Source: Lachnospiraceae bacterium (lineage in GTDB: Bacteria; Bacillota; Clostridia; Lachnospirales; Lachnospiraceae). Taken from it: 54,515 nucleotides of DNA. Positions within the stretch are counted from its first letter, which is position 1; each line of letters opens with the position of its first letter. The DNA lies in contig JAILAF010000016.1 of NCBI GenBank assembly GCA_024681775.1, forward strand, positions 1 through 54,515, in the 5' to 3' direction. The notes beneath the pieces were generated by a model. The model was given only the letters and a program-made list of their open reading frames with translations, did not search any database and had not been told where the DNA came from. The position numbers were made by a program, and so were the translations under genes. This document shows, in pieces, positions 15,992 to 25,510 of this stretch.

Positions 15992-17292
15992 GTAAATCCA
16001 TGAGAAACGGAGACGAAGCGGCGGCATTCCTTTCGGAGCTCCCCCGCTTCGTACCGGACTATCAACCGCATAAGGTGACGGATGCTTGGAGGCGCCTGGG
16101 TTCCCCGGGGGCCTCCTGTACTTTGGTCCATGTGGCAGGCACAAACGGGAAGGGTTCCGTCTGTGCCTGTTTGAGCTCCCTGCTCCGGGCAGCGGGCAGG
16201 ACCGTGGGGGTAAATACGTCTCCCCATCTCACCGACATCCGGGAGCGCTTTGTCTGCAACGGGGAGGAGATCTCCCCGGAGGAGCTGACCCGCCACACGA
16301 ACCGCATTCTGGAAGTGTTCCCGGAAGCAGGGGAAGGCAAAATGACCTTCTCAGAAGTACTGCTCCTGATCTACCAGCTCTTCCTGGAGGAACACCGTCC
16401 GGCGTATTCCATCCTGGAAACGGGTATGGGCGGCAGGCTGGACCCTTCCAATGCCCTGCCGGAAAAGGCCCTGTGCATCCTGACCCGCATCGGGGAGGAC
16501 CATATGGAATACCTGGGAAATACCCTGGGGGAAGTGGCTGCCGAAAAGGCGGGGATCCTGCGGCCGGGCTGCCCTGTGGTCTACTCCGATCTGGTGCCGG
16601 AAGCATCCGCCGTCATCCGGAGCGCGGCGGAGGCTCTTTCCTGCCCCGTGTATCCGGTGTCCGAAAACACGTTTTCCGATGTGGTCAGAGGGCAGAAAAG
16701 TATTGATTTTTCTTTACATACTCGCTACTATAGTAACAAGCGTCTTACTGTACCTTCCGGGGCGCTGTATCAGGCGGAAAACGTTTCGATTGCAGTAACT
16801 GCGGCCACTTTGCTCCTTCCGAAGGAGATATTGACCGAATCGGTCCTGGACCTGGGACTGGCCCGTTTCCGGTGGGCGGCCCGGATGGAAGAGATCTTCC
16901 CCGGTGTCATCCTGGACGGTGCCCACAATCCCGACGGGGTAGGGGCCCTGCTTCAGAGCGTAGCCGCGGACGGATGCGCAGGAGAGCGGAGACTGCTTTT
17001 CGCAGCCATGTCCGACAAGCCCTACGAGCGGATGCTGCGGGACATCGGGGACGCCGCCCTGTTTTCGGAGATCACGCTGGTATCCCTGCCACTGAATCGC
17101 AGCGTAACGGTACCGGCCTGGAAGGCTTTTACGGAAAATAACCCTGACATGCCCTGCCGCGTGGCGGACGATGCCGCGGGAGCTCTGCGGGAGCTCATGG
17201 CGCGCAGGGGCGCACAGGATCGTATTTATGTGGCCGGGAGCCTGTATCTGGCAGGCTTTGTCAAGGAGAATTTCAGCCATGATCAATTTTGA
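15988..17292 (+). CDS. folC: Folylpolyglutamate synthase / dihydrofolate synthase
   Basis: Mur-ligase-family enzyme that adds glutamate to dihydropteroate or folates using ATP. The P-loop VAGTNGKGS (residues about 49-57), the folate-ligase motifs SPHLTDIRERF and TFSEVLLLIYQLF, ETGMGGRLDPSNA, TRIGEDHMEYLGNT and the C-terminal Mur-ligase motif LDGAHNPDG are all present. Length 434 aa is normal. It starts in the ATGA overlap with valS; an ATG 12 bp further in (16000) is a possible alternative. Codons 230-255 (SIDFSLHTRYYSNKRLT) are locally AT-rich compared with the rest of the gene. Confidence 0.95.
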   Translation: MSKSMRNGDEAAAFLSELPRFVPDYQPHKVTDAWRRLGSPGASCTLVHVAGTNGKGSVCACLSSLLRAAGRTVGVNTSPHLTDIRERFVCNGEEISPEELTRHTNRILEVFPEAGEGKMTFSEVLLLIYQLFLEEHRPAYSILETGMGGRLDPSNALPEKALCILTRIGEDHMEYLGNTLGEVAAEKAGILRPGCPVVYSDLVPEASAVIRSAAEALSCPVYPVSENTFSDVVRGQKSIDFSLHTRYYSNKRLTVPSGALYQAENVSIAVTAATLLLPKEILTESVLDLGLARFRWAARMEEIFPGVILDGAHNPDGVGALLQSVAADGCAGERRLLFAAMSDKPYERMLRDIGDAALFSEITLVSLPLNRSVTVPAWKAFTENNPDMPCRVADDAAGALRELMARRGAQDRIYVAGSLYLAGFVKENFSHDQF

Positions 17293-17446
17293 CGAGGAAA
17301 TCAAAAAATTCAGTCCCAGCCTCGAGATCGGTGAGGTGGAGGATGCGGTATATCACCTGGATCTGACGGATGCGACCGACATGCTTCTGGATCTGTTAAA
17401 GGAGCAGGAGGCAGCGGGAGAATCCGCGAAAAATGAAACCTACTAG
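17279..17446 (+). CDS. Small acidic protein of unknown function (55 aa)
   Basis: A 55-aa reading frame that overlaps the last 14 bp of folC in another frame and ends 8 bp before the TPR gene. ATG 17279 has AAGGAG at 17263-17268. The product begins MINFDEEIKKFSP and contains VEDAVYHLDLTDATDMLLDLL, giving an acidic helical protein. Its position between two coupled genes and good RBS support a real gene. I do not recognise its family or role. Confidence 0.65.
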   Translation: MINFDEEIKKFSPSLEIGEVEDAVYHLDLTDATDMLLDLLKEQEAAGESAKNETY

Positions 17447-17454
17447 GAGGCGCC

Positions 17455-18867
17455 ATGTATTGCTATCATTGTGGCGCCCTTCTCTCGGAATATGATTATT
17501 GCACCAATTGCGGTGCGGATGTCGGAACCTATAAAAAGATCATTGCCCTTTCCAACCGCCTCTACAACGACGGCCTGGAGAAGGCCAAGGTGCGGGATCT
17601 GACCGGTGCCGGGGGAAGCTTGCGTCAGTGCCTGAAACTGAATAAAGACCACATCGAGGCCAGAAACCTGTTGGGACTGGTCTATTTTGAGATGGGAGAA
17701 ACGGCGGCTGCCCTCAGCGAGTGGGTGGTGAGCCAGTCCCGCAGAGGCGAGAAGAATATCGCCATCGAATACATCAACCTGTTCCAGAACAACGCCGGGA
17801 AGGTGGATGTCATCAATCAATCCATTCGGAAGTACAATCAGGCCTACCAGTACTGTCTGCAGGACAGTGTGGATCTGGCAGAGATCCAGTTAAAGAAGCT
17901 CCTTTCCATGAATCCAAAGCTCATCAGAGCGCATCTCCTGCTGGCCCTGATCTTTATCAGGGACGAGAAGTGGGAGAGAGCAGAGCGTGAGCTGCACAAG
18001 ATCCTGGAAGTGGACCACAACAATACCATGGCGCTGCGCTACCTGAAGGAGGTGGAGCGGGTGCTGGAGCCCGAGGAGGGGGAGAAAAAACCCCGCCATA
18101 AGGGCAAGGATGAAGTGATCCGGTACCAGACCGGCAACGAGCTCATCATCCAGCCCACCAACACGCTGGAGCAGAAGGCCGGCAGCGGATTTTCCACCGT
18201 GATCAACATCCTCATCGGTCTGATCCTGGGTGTGGCTGCCACCTATTTCCTGATCCTGCCTGCCAAGGTTTCTTCCGTGACGGAAGAATACACGGCCAAG
18301 ATGGTAGAGCTGGGAGAGACCATGGATACCAAGACTTCCGCCATCCAGGAGCTGGAGACCCAGGTGAACAATCTGAAGACCCAGAATGCCGGGCTGGAGG
18401 AGATCATTGACGAATATTCCGGACAGGGTGGCATCCTGAGCAATATCGATCTGCTCCTGACCGCTGCGGACGCTTATCTGAACGGTGCTACAGCGGACGA
18501 GACGGCAGATGCCCTGACCACCGCTTCCTCTGCGGTGGAGCTGGAAGCCATGTCAGAGCCTTTCCGCTCCCTGTACAAGACACTTATGGGCAAGGTAGGA
18601 CCCGAGCTTTCCACCAATTTCTACACGGAAGGCTATACCGCATACCGCAATGAGGACTATGAGTCCGCGGTGCGGCTCCTGACCCAGGCCTTTGAATACG
18701 ATGCCACCAATGTGGATGCATTGTTCAATCTGGGCAATGCTTACCGCAAGCTGGGTGACAATGACAGTGCAAAGGAGATCTACGAGCAGGTGATCTCCCA
18801 GTTCCCGAATGATGAGCGCGCCACCCGGAGCAGACAGTTCCTGGACGAGATGGCGGCGGAAGACTAG
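17455..18867 (+). CDS. Zinc-ribbon, TPR and coiled-coil membrane protein
   Basis: 470-aa protein with an N-terminal zinc ribbon (MYCYHCGALLSEYDYCTNCG, two CxxC knuckles), cytoplasmic TPR-like helices (residues about 25-205, e.g. ARNLLGLVYFEMGETAAALSE and HLLLALIFIRDEKWERAE), one transmembrane helix (about residues 245-265, INILIGLILGVAATYFLIL), a predicted extracellular coiled coil (VTEEYTAKM to EEIIDEYS) and C-terminal TPRs (EDYESAVRLLTQAFEYD, DALFNLGNAYRKLGD). The layout suggests a scaffold that links cytoplasm and envelope. The next gene, only 9 bp downstream, encodes a GH25 muramidase, so a role in cell-wall enzyme assembly is a reasonable inference. The start is set by GGAGG at 17446-17450. 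Confidence 0.85.
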   Translation: MYCYHCGALLSEYDYCTNCGADVGTYKKIIALSNRLYNDGLEKAKVRDLTGAGGSLRQCLKLNKDHIEARNLLGLVYFEMGETAAALSEWVVSQSRRGEKNIAIEYINLFQNNAGKVDVINQSIRKYNQAYQYCLQDSVDLAEIQLKKLLSMNPKLIRAHLLLALIFIRDEKWERAERELHKILEVDHNNTMALRYLKEVERVLEPEEGEKKPRHKGKDEVIRYQTGNELIIQPTNTLEQKAGSGFSTVINILIGLILGVAATYFLILPAKVSSVTEEYTAKMVELGETMDTKTSAIQELETQVNNLKTQNAGLEEIIDEYSGQGGILSNIDLLLTAADAYLNGATADETADALTTASSAVELEAMSEPFRSLYKTLMGKVGPELSTNFYTEGYTAYRNEDYESAVRLLTQAFEYDATNVDALFNLGNAYRKLGDNDSAKEIYEQVISQFPNDERATRSRQFLDEMAAED

Positions 18868-18876
18868 CGGAGTACT

Positions 18877-19998
18877 ATGGCTGATACGAGAAGTAGCGGC
18901 AGATCCGCAGGCAGCAATGTTTTGACCGTTGCCATGTGGGTCAGCCTGATTTGTTTTGTGATATGCATGACGGGCTATGTGCTCCTGACCCGGTACGCGA
19001 AGGAGCATCCGGCGATGGCGCCGGTTCCCGCGGCTGCGGGGGAGGAGCGCCTCTACACCCAGGAGTATCTGGACCAGCGGGTTGCGGATGCCACCCGGTC
19101 TGCGCTGGAAGGCGGCAGCATCGAGGTGGAGGACGCCTATGAGCGCGGCCTGGAAGCGGGGAGAAAGGGCGTGCTGGATACCATCCGGGAGCTGCTTTCC
19201 GGCGGCATGAGCGTGCTGGAAGTGCTGCGTCCTCTCTACACCGAAGAGGTGGTGGTGGTCAGCAACAAGACCTTCCACTTTGTGCCCATCCAGTTCAACT
19301 TAAAGCTCAGTGAGATGCTGCAGGAGCGCCTCAGCGTCCTGGAGAGCGGTGAGTTTACCTACCTGGGAGAGGACGGGGAGACCGTGATCTCTCACAAGGG
19401 CATCGATGTGTCCCAGCACCAGGGCAGGATCAACTGGGAAAAGGTAGCGGACGAAGGTGTGGAATTTGCCCTGATCCGCTCCATCTACCGGGGGTACGGC
19501 TCCGGCAAGCTGGTGGAGGACTCCACCTATGAGGACAACATGGAAGGGGCCATCCAAAACGGCATCCATGTAGGCACCTATGTATTTACCCAGGCCATCT
19601 CCGAGGAGGAGATGCTGGAGGAGGCGCAGACCGCCATTGAGCGGGCAAAGCCCTACGGCACAGGTTTTCCCATCGTCATCGATGTGGAGCGCGTGGAGGG
19701 AGAGAATCCCCGCATGGACGCCCTGACCAAGGAGGAGCGGACGGATCTGGTGCTGCTCTTCTGCAGGACCGTGGAGGAGGCGGGATACCTTCCCATGATC
19801 TACTACAACACCGAGATGAGCCTGCTTTACATGGAAGTGGAGCGTCTGGAGGAGATCCCGAAGTGGTTTGCCTCCTACACCGAGAGCCTCTTCTATCCCT
19901 ACTCCTACAACATCTGGCAGTACAGCCCCAAGGGCAGCGTCAGCGGGATCAAGGGTGAGGTGGATATGAACCTCTGCCTGGATCCTTTCTGGGAGTAA
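18877..19998 (+). CDS. Membrane-anchored GH25 lysozyme
   Basis: 373-aa protein with an N-terminal signal anchor (residues about 15-38, NVLTVAMWVSLICFVICMTG) and no obvious cleavage site, a spacer of about 135 residues, and a C-terminal GH25 muramidase domain that cleaves MurNAc-GlcNAc bonds in peptidoglycan. GH25 motifs: GIDVSQHQGRINWEKV (first catalytic Asp), FALIRSIYRGYGSG, HVGTYVFTQA, FPIVIDVERVEG (catalytic DxE), YYNTEMS and IWQYSPKG. It is probably expressed with the upstream TPR protein and ends in a strong terminator. Confidence 0.92.
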   Translation: MADTRSSGRSAGSNVLTVAMWVSLICFVICMTGYVLLTRYAKEHPAMAPVPAAAGEERLYTQEYLDQRVADATRSALEGGSIEVEDAYERGLEAGRKGVLDTIRELLSGGMSVLEVLRPLYTEEVVVVSNKTFHFVPIQFNLKLSEMLQERLSVLESGEFTYLGEDGETVISHKGIDVSQHQGRINWEKVADEGVEFALIRSIYRGYGSGKLVEDSTYEDNMEGAIQNGIHVGTYVFTQAISEEEMLEEAQTAIERAKPYGTGFPIVIDVERVEGENPRMDALTKEERTDLVLLFCRTVEEAGYLPMIYYNTEMSLLYMEVERLEEIPKWFASYTESLFYPYSYNIWQYSPKGSVSGIKGEVDMNLCLDPFWE

Positions 19999-20017
19999 AC
20001 AGATCATGGCAAAAGCA

Positions 20018-20053
20018 AAAGTCCCGCCTGCGTAATGCAGACGGGACTTTTTT
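20018..20053 (+). terminator. Rho-independent terminator after the GH25 gene
   Basis: AAAGTCCCG-C-CTGC / GCAG-A-CGGGACTTT stem with a GTAAT loop followed by a T-run. An adjoining AT-only hairpin AAAATATC / GATATTTT (20054-20074) could act for the - strand gene from the right. Confidence 0.85.
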
Positions 20054-20090
20054 AAAATATCGGAGAGATATTTTATTATGTATGATACAA

Positions 20091-20150
20091 GGGTCATAAG
20101 AAAAAATGCGAGCCATGCTTGCATGTGCGAGAATTTTTGCTTAATGACCC
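20091..20150. repeat. 60-nt imperfect inverted repeat (hairpin) downstream of the ACT gene
   Basis: GGGTCAT-AAG-AAAAA-TGCGAGCCATGC on the left pairs with GCATGTGCGAGAATTTTTGCTTAATGACCC on the right, leaving a tiny loop. Arms of about 28 nt with a few mismatches give a long hairpin on either strand. It lies 11 bp past the stop codon of the - strand ACT gene and could act as its transcript end or be a dispersed intergenic element. Confidence 0.7.
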
Positions 20151-20161
20151 GAACAAGCATA

Positions 20162-20572
20162 CTATGCCTCAGTCATGGTGAACCCCTTCGCCTGGAGGCA
20201 CAGCTCCACCTCGTGGGGATCATCGGCATGGAAGACCATGATGGGTCTGCCGGACTTGCGGTTAAAGGACAGGTACAGGTAATCGATGTTGATGTTGCCC
20301 GCATCGCAGGCCTTCAGCAGCTTATTCAGATTACCGACTTCGTCCGTGACCTCCACGCCCAGGACGTCGGTCTTTTTGCAGAAAAATCCGTCCTTCGTCA
20401 GGCACTCCACAGCCTTGTCCGCATCGGTGACGATCATACGGATGATGCCGTATTCGGCGCTGTCATTGGTGACAGAGCCCAGGATATTGATATCGTTCTC
20501 CGCCAGGATCGCGGTGAGGCGCTCCATGGTGCCCCGCTTGTTCTCGGCGTAGATGGAAACCTGTTTTAACAT
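20162..20572 (-). CDS. Tandem ACT-domain protein
   Basis: 136-aa cytoplasmic protein made of two ACT domains: residues 1-65 (QVSIYAENKRGTMERLTAIL, with the ligand-loop NDINILG) and 70-135 (GVEVTDEVGNLNKLLKACDAGNINIDYLYLSF). Proteins of this size and layout bind amino acids or act as regulators, and in many clostridia sit by phenylacetate-CoA-ligase-like genes; no such gene is near here. A GGGAGGATC RBS precedes ATG 20572, and a strong promoter lies at 20641-20669. Confidence 0.88.
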   Translation of the reverse strand: MLKQVSIYAENKRGTMERLTAILAENDINILGSVTNDSAEYGIIRMIVTDADKAVECLTKDGFFCKKTDVLGVEVTDEVGNLNKLLKACDAGNINIDYLYLSFNRKSGRPIMVFHADDPHEVELCLQAKGFTMTEA

Positions 20573-20640
20573 TGAGATCCTCCCTGCCGGGACCGGCCCG
20601 GCGCTTTCACGCTTTAAAGCGCTGACAATTAACGATCACT

Positions 20641-20669
20641 ATTGTACCACCGAAGTGCCGATTTGCCAA
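20641..20669 (-). promoter_or_regulatory. Predicted sigma-A promoter for the ACT gene
   Basis: On the - strand TTGGCA, a 17-bp spacer and TACAAT, about 70 bp upstream of the ACT start codon. Both boxes match the consensus at 5 of 6 positions. Confidence 0.7.
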
Positions 20670-20807
20670 CATTGTTTTTTCGGGAAATCTTGCGGAAATC
20701 TCGCCCTGCCGGTCGGAAATGTGATAAGATGGTATCGTCCTGCGGAGAGTGAGGACAGACCGCGGGGATCCGGAAGGGTCGCGCAAATATCGATTCGGGA
20801 GTACAGT

Positions 20808-21065
20808 ATGAGAGTCATGGAGTTCAAAATGGAGCGCCCGGGTAAGCTGGAGATCGGGCAGAGCGTCATCGTAAACGAGGGCGTGCTCCCCAGCAACTAT
20901 TACTACACCATCGGCGTGCCGGAGGATCCTTCCCTGGCCATGTCCGCCAACATTCCTTTCACGAAGCGCCTCTTGTCCAAAGAAGGCGTGGTAGCGGATA
21001 TCGAGACCACCCCCAGAGGCTCCTACGTGAAAGCACAGTTTGATGAGGATGAGCCCGAAGACTGA
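20808..21065 (+). CDS. Small conserved-looking protein of unknown function (85 aa)
   Basis: The likely start is ATG 20808 after CGGGAG; the frame is open further upstream but that part overlaps the ACT promoter and lacks an RBS. The 85-aa product (MRVMEFKMERPGKLEIGQS at the start, FDEDEPED at the end) is soluble, mixed alpha/beta, with an acidic tail. I do not recognise a family. A RidA gene follows after 72 bp, across a short AATAAAACC direct repeat. Confidence 0.65.
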   Translation: MRVMEFKMERPGKLEIGQSVIVNEGVLPSNYYYTIGVPEDPSLAMSANIPFTKRLLSKEGVVADIETTPRGSYVKAQFDEDEPED

Positions 21066-21137
21066 AGCCCTCGGAATCACGAAAAACCGGATAACCAATA
21101 AAACCGATAGGTTCAATAAAACCATGAGGAGGTCATT

Positions 21138-21509
21138 ATGAAGTTTATTTCCACAGATCAGGCACCTGCAGCCATCGGCCCTTATTCCCAGGGCATTGTT
21201 ACCGGGAATCTGCTCTTTGCATCAGGTCAGATCCCCATCGTTCCGGCCACCGGCGAGGTGCTCCAGGGCACCATCGAGGAGCAGACCCATCAGGCCTGCA
21301 AAAATGTGGGCGCCATCCTGAAGGCTGCCGGCACCGATTACACCAGGGTGGTAAAGACCACCTGCTTCCTGGCAGATATGAGCGATTTTGCCGCTTTCAA
21401 CGGCGTCTATGCCCAGTACTTTACCGAAAAACCCGCCCGGAGCTGCGTAGCGGTAAAGGACCTGCCCAAGGGCGTATTGTGTGAGGTCGAGGTCATCGCG
21501 GAGATCTGA
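21138..21509 (+). CDS. ridA: RidA family reactive-intermediate deaminase
   Basis: 123-aa protein of the RidA/YjgF family, which hydrolyses reactive enamine/imine intermediates such as 2-aminoacrylate released by PLP enzymes. Full-length match: DQAPAAIGPYSQGI at the N-terminus, FASGQIPIVPATGE, the signature Arg in KPARSCVAVKDLPKG and the closing Glu in CEVEVIAEI. The active-site Arg needed for deaminase activity is kept. The RBS is GAGGAGG at 21124-21130. A strong bidirectional terminator follows. Confidence 0.95.
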   Translation: MKFISTDQAPAAIGPYSQGIVTGNLLFASGQIPIVPATGEVLQGTIEEQTHQACKNVGAILKAAGTDYTRVVKTTCFLADMSDFAAFNGVYAQYFTEKPARSCVAVKDLPKGVLCEVEVIAEI

Positions 21510-21556
21510 TGGGGCGCTGCAATCTGCTGCATCCCGATTTTATGTTCCTGCATAGC

Positions 21557-21588
21557 AAAAGCCCTGCCGCTTACGCGGCAGGGCTTTT
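21557..21588. terminator. Bidirectional rho-independent terminator
   Basis: Perfect 14-bp stem AAAAGCCCTGCCGC / GCGGCAGGGCTTTT with a TTAC loop, between the convergent ridA (+) and DUF5721-like (-) genes. Confidence 0.93.
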
Positions 21589-21615
21589 CATGTCACCGGA
21601 GATCAGTACGCTGGT

Positions 21616-22110
21616 TTACATAATTTCAAACCCGATCCCCTTCATCTCCAGGAATCTGGGGAACTGCTTATCCCAGATCCGGTCCGCGGTCTTGTCCGGG
21701 ACGAAGGTATGGTAGGAGGTCCCGGTGGTGATCACCGCTTTTCCGTCCTCGAAGGTGATGACGATCACCAGGGCGCTTAACTGGGAAAAGTCGCTTTCGG
21801 GATCCCCCTTTTGCAACATCTCCAGCGCACTTTCCGGCCGGAGCTGCAGCACAAAGCGCAGGTACTCCGGGGTGTGCTGCCCCCGGATCAGGCCGAAGAT
21901 TTGCTCCCGCATCCGTGCCCAGGGCATCCACTCGTAATCCGGTTTCTCCGGATCCTCCGCAGCGTAGTAGCCTTCCCGGATCCGACCGTCGATCTGATAG
22001 GTCACGGCGGCCCGGACGGTGGCTTCCTGCAAGAGGAAACTGTCAAATGTATCTCCCGTAAGAAGGGGCCCCATCAGGGCCCTTGCCTGGGATACTCTTA
22101 CTGCGATCAT
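21616..22110 (-). CDS. DUF5721-like protein
   Basis: 164-aa soluble protein, MIAVRVSQARALMGPLLTG at its start, then LLQEATVRAAVTYQIDGRI, YEWMPWARMREQIFGLIRG, LVIVITFEDGKAVITTGTS and FPRFLEMKGIGFEIM at the end. From memory this matches the DUF5721 group of Lachnospiraceae proteins, whose function is unknown. The RBS GGGAAGGAA precedes ATG 22110. The stop codon sits inside a TTATGTAAAC motif (21614-21623). Confidence 0.75.
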   Translation of the reverse strand: MIAVRVSQARALMGPLLTGDTFDSFLLQEATVRAAVTYQIDGRIREGYYAAEDPEKPDYEWMPWARMREQIFGLIRGQHTPEYLRFVLQLRPESALEMLQKGDPESDFSQLSALVIVITFEDGKAVITTGTSYHTFVPDKTADRIWDKQFPRFLEMKGIGFEIM

Positions 22111-22141
22111 CTCTGTTCCTTCCCAACCCCCCTGTAAATAC

Positions 22142-22196
22142 TGTACAAAGGCCTTTCTCTATGCTATAGTATCAAATGTAGTATTCAAAACTACAT
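22142..22196 (+). promoter_or_regulatory. Predicted promoter and dyad upstream of degV
   Basis: TGTACA, a 17-bp spacer and TATAGT (22142-22170) form a plausible promoter. Just downstream ATGTAGT (22176-22182) and ACTACAT (22190-22196) are an exact 7-bp inverted repeat with a 7-bp centre, placed where a repressor could block transcription. The leader to the degV start is about 155 nt. Confidence 0.5.
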
Positions 22197-22329
22197 CACA
22201 AGTTTTTCGTATCCCCATACCTGCGACGCTGTGACCTGCACTGCCGATGTCCCCGGTATCCCGCCGGAGCGGATCTTTGGCTGCATGGACCCCGTGAACG
22301 CATGAACCATGGGGAGGGAGGTGCTTGCT

Positions 22330-23253
22330 ATGAGTTACAAGATCATTGTGGACAGCTGCTGTGAGCTTCCCGGGGAATACTTACAGGATCCCCGTTTTCA
22401 GCGGATCCCCCTGACCCTGGAGGTGGGAGATTCCTACCGGGTCACAGACGACGACACCTTTGACCAGAAGTCCTTCCTGCAGGCGGTGGCATCCTCGCCC
22501 GCCTGCCCCAGATCCGCATGTCCTTCTCCTGCGCTCTACGCGGAGGCCTGCGACTGTGATGCGGATCATATCTACATCATCACCCTTTCCTCCCATCTCT
22601 CCGGCAGTTACAACAGCGCCGTGCTGGGTAGAGAGCTCTATCTGGAAGAGCACGAGCCGAAGGACATCCTTGTCATCGACTCCGAATCCGCATCCTGCGG
22701 GGAGACCCAGATCGCCATGAAGCTGATGGAGCTGGAGCAGATGGGGCTCTCCTTTTCCGAGATTGAGCGCAAGATCCTGCTCTACCGCAGTAATATCCTG
22801 ACCTATTTTGTGCTGGACAGCCTGGAAGCCCTGCGGAAAAACGGCAGACTCAGCACTGTGAAAGCGCTGGTGGCAAACACGCTTTCCATCAAGCCTATCA
22901 TGGCAGGCTGCAAGGGCATCATCGTCCAGAAGGCGCAGTGCATCGGCATGAAAAAAGCCCTCAGCAGGATGGCGGACGAGATCGTCGCCGCTCTGCCGAA
23001 GGCATCGGGGTATGTCCTGATGATCACCCATTGCAATGCTCCCGAGCGCGCGGAGCAGGTGCGCAGAATGATCCAGGAAAAAATGGAATTTGTGCGGGTG
23101 TCCGTCATGGATACCCGGGGCGTCAGCTCCCTGTACGCCAGCGACGGCGGCGTCATCGTCACCATCGCGGCCAACCTCCTGGATACCGTGAGCCAGGCGG
23201 CGGACAGTCTCAGGAATCCGACTCCTGCAAAGATTCCCGTACGTACTTCATGA
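22330..23253 (+). CDS. DegV family fatty-acid-binding protein
   Basis: 307-aa cytoplasmic protein of the DegV/FakB family, which binds one fatty acid and, in studied cases, presents it to the FakA kinase for incorporation into phospholipid. Features: KIIVDSCCELPGEYL at the N-terminus, YIITLSSHLSGSYNSAVLGRE (the TxSSxLSGTY signature), VIDSESASCGE, SLEALRKNGRLS and the C-terminal SLYASDGGVI. ATG 22330 has GGGAGGGAG upstream; a longer frame to 22309 includes the RBS and is not used. The last 44 bp overlap the 3' end of the opposing LytTR gene. Confidence 0.92.
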   Translation: MSYKIIVDSCCELPGEYLQDPRFQRIPLTLEVGDSYRVTDDDTFDQKSFLQAVASSPACPRSACPSPALYAEACDCDADHIYIITLSSHLSGSYNSAVLGRELYLEEHEPKDILVIDSESASCGETQIAMKLMELEQMGLSFSEIERKILLYRSNILTYFVLDSLEALRKNGRLSTVKALVANTLSIKPIMAGCKGIIVQKAQCIGMKKALSRMADEIVAALPKASGYVLMITHCNAPERAEQVRRMIQEKMEFVRVSVMDTRGVSSLYASDGGVIVTIAANLLDTVSQAADSLRNPTPAKIPVRTS

Positions 23254-23923
23254 TCCGGGGATGCAGCAGCATCGTGCGACCGTCGTCCATGACCGCTCTG
23301 CAGGGGAATTTCACTTCCCGGATGTGATCACAATTGATAATGGTACCGAAAGAGGGCATCACGAAAGAGGGATGCTCTTTTTCTATGGATTCATACAGGA
23401 GATAGGGCCTGCCGAAGATCTTGAAGATCCGGCCTTCCGTCAGATACACATGGGTGCGGTTGCCTTTTCCGAAGGCGTAGAGGATCTCGTCCGCCCGGAC
23501 ATAGTGGGACGCCCAGTCCTCCCGCAGCTCGATCATCTTTTCCGCCGCTTCCGAGGCCTGTTTTGCCACCTCCAGCGCCTCCCGGAGCTTTGCCACCAGG
23601 ATGGGCTTTTCCAGATGGATCACATGGCCGGGGATGTCCTGCTTCGTGTAATCCGCATCGGAGCTGCACATGACAAAGGGAGCGGAGACCCCCTTCTCCA
23701 CCAGGGCCTTCGCTACGCCCAGGCCGCTTAAGCCCACGGTGTGGCAGACGTCGATGAAAAAGACGTCATACTGCATGGGATGGGAGAGCATGGATTCCGG
23801 ATTCCCGTAGGAATCGATGTAATAGATCCCGGCAGTGTCCTTCACCCGGTCCGATTCCCGGTCCAGAAGCCTTTCTAACTGCTTCCTGTCCGCTACATTG
23901 TCATCACAGATGGCGATATGCAT
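23210..23923 (-). CDS. LytTR-type response regulator
   Basis: 237-aa response regulator with an N-terminal receiver (IAICDDN acidic pair, phospho-acceptor D58 in YDVFFIDVCHT, Lys in LEKPI) and a C-terminal LytTR DNA-binding domain (DEILYAFGKGNRTHVYLTEGR, SFVMPSFGTIINCDHIREV), as in AgrA/VirR-type regulators of surface and peptide-signalling genes. ATG 23921-23923 has an AAGGAGG RBS; an upstream extension has none. No histidine kinase or peptide gene is next to it, so it looks like an orphan. It converges on degV with a 44-bp overlap of coding ends. Confidence 0.9.
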   Translation of the reverse strand: MHIAICDDNVADRKQLERLLDRESDRVKDTAGIYYIDSYGNPESMLSHPMQYDVFFIDVCHTVGLSGLGVAKALVEKGVSAPFVMCSSDADYTKQDIPGHVIHLEKPILVAKLREALEVAKQASEAAEKMIELREDWASHYVRADEILYAFGKGNRTHVYLTEGRIFKIFGRPYLLYESIEKEHPSFVMPSFGTIINCDHIREVKFPCRAVMDDGRTMLLHPRIMKYVRESLQESDS

Positions 23924-23960
23924 GCCTTCCTCCTTGCCTGCGGATGTCACGAGAAAAAAA

Positions 23961-23994
23961 CTCCCCCGCATCCGAAGAAACGGGGGAGGGAGGA
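23961..23994 (-). terminator. Rho-independent terminator after argG
   Basis: On the - strand CTCCCCCG / CGGGGGAG with a 12-nt loop followed by TTTTTTTC. It ends argG transcription before the LytTR gene, which is read in the same direction. Confidence 0.85.
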
Positions 23995-23996
23995 TC

Positions 23997-25235
<1,239 letters not shown>

Positions 25236-25277
25236 AGGGGACCTCCTGATTGTTTTCGATTTCGTGAAACACTGACC

Positions 25278-25305
25278 ATTATATCCCCTTTCGGTCAAAA
25301 AGCAA
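25278..25305 (-). promoter_or_regulatory. Predicted argG promoter
   Basis: On the - strand TTGCTT, a 16-bp spacer and a perfect TATAAT, 43 bp upstream of the argG start codon. The AT-rich DNA further upstream (25320-25420) has TGAATA/TTGAAT half-sites that loosely resemble ArgR boxes; I cannot confirm an operator. Confidence 0.6.
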
Positions 25306-25419
25306 TACCAAAATCCGAAAAAACAGAATAAATATACGCCAGCATTCTGCATATATTCAATTTTCACCGTATAAAAATACATTCAAACAGGAATATTTTG
25401 AATAAAAATAAAAATTCGT

Positions 25420-25447
25420 TTGCCATTTCCGAAAAAAGTGTTATGAT
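25420..25447 (+). promoter_or_regulatory. Predicted promoter for the GNAT-argJBD operon
   Basis: TTGCCA, a 16-bp spacer and TATGAT (5 of 6), 63 bp upstream of the GNAT start codon. Confidence 0.6.
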
Positions 25448-25510
25448 GGTACAGACGCTGCAGGAAAAGTGGCCTTTTCCTTATATAAGCGTTTTGGATG
25501 GAGGGAAAGA

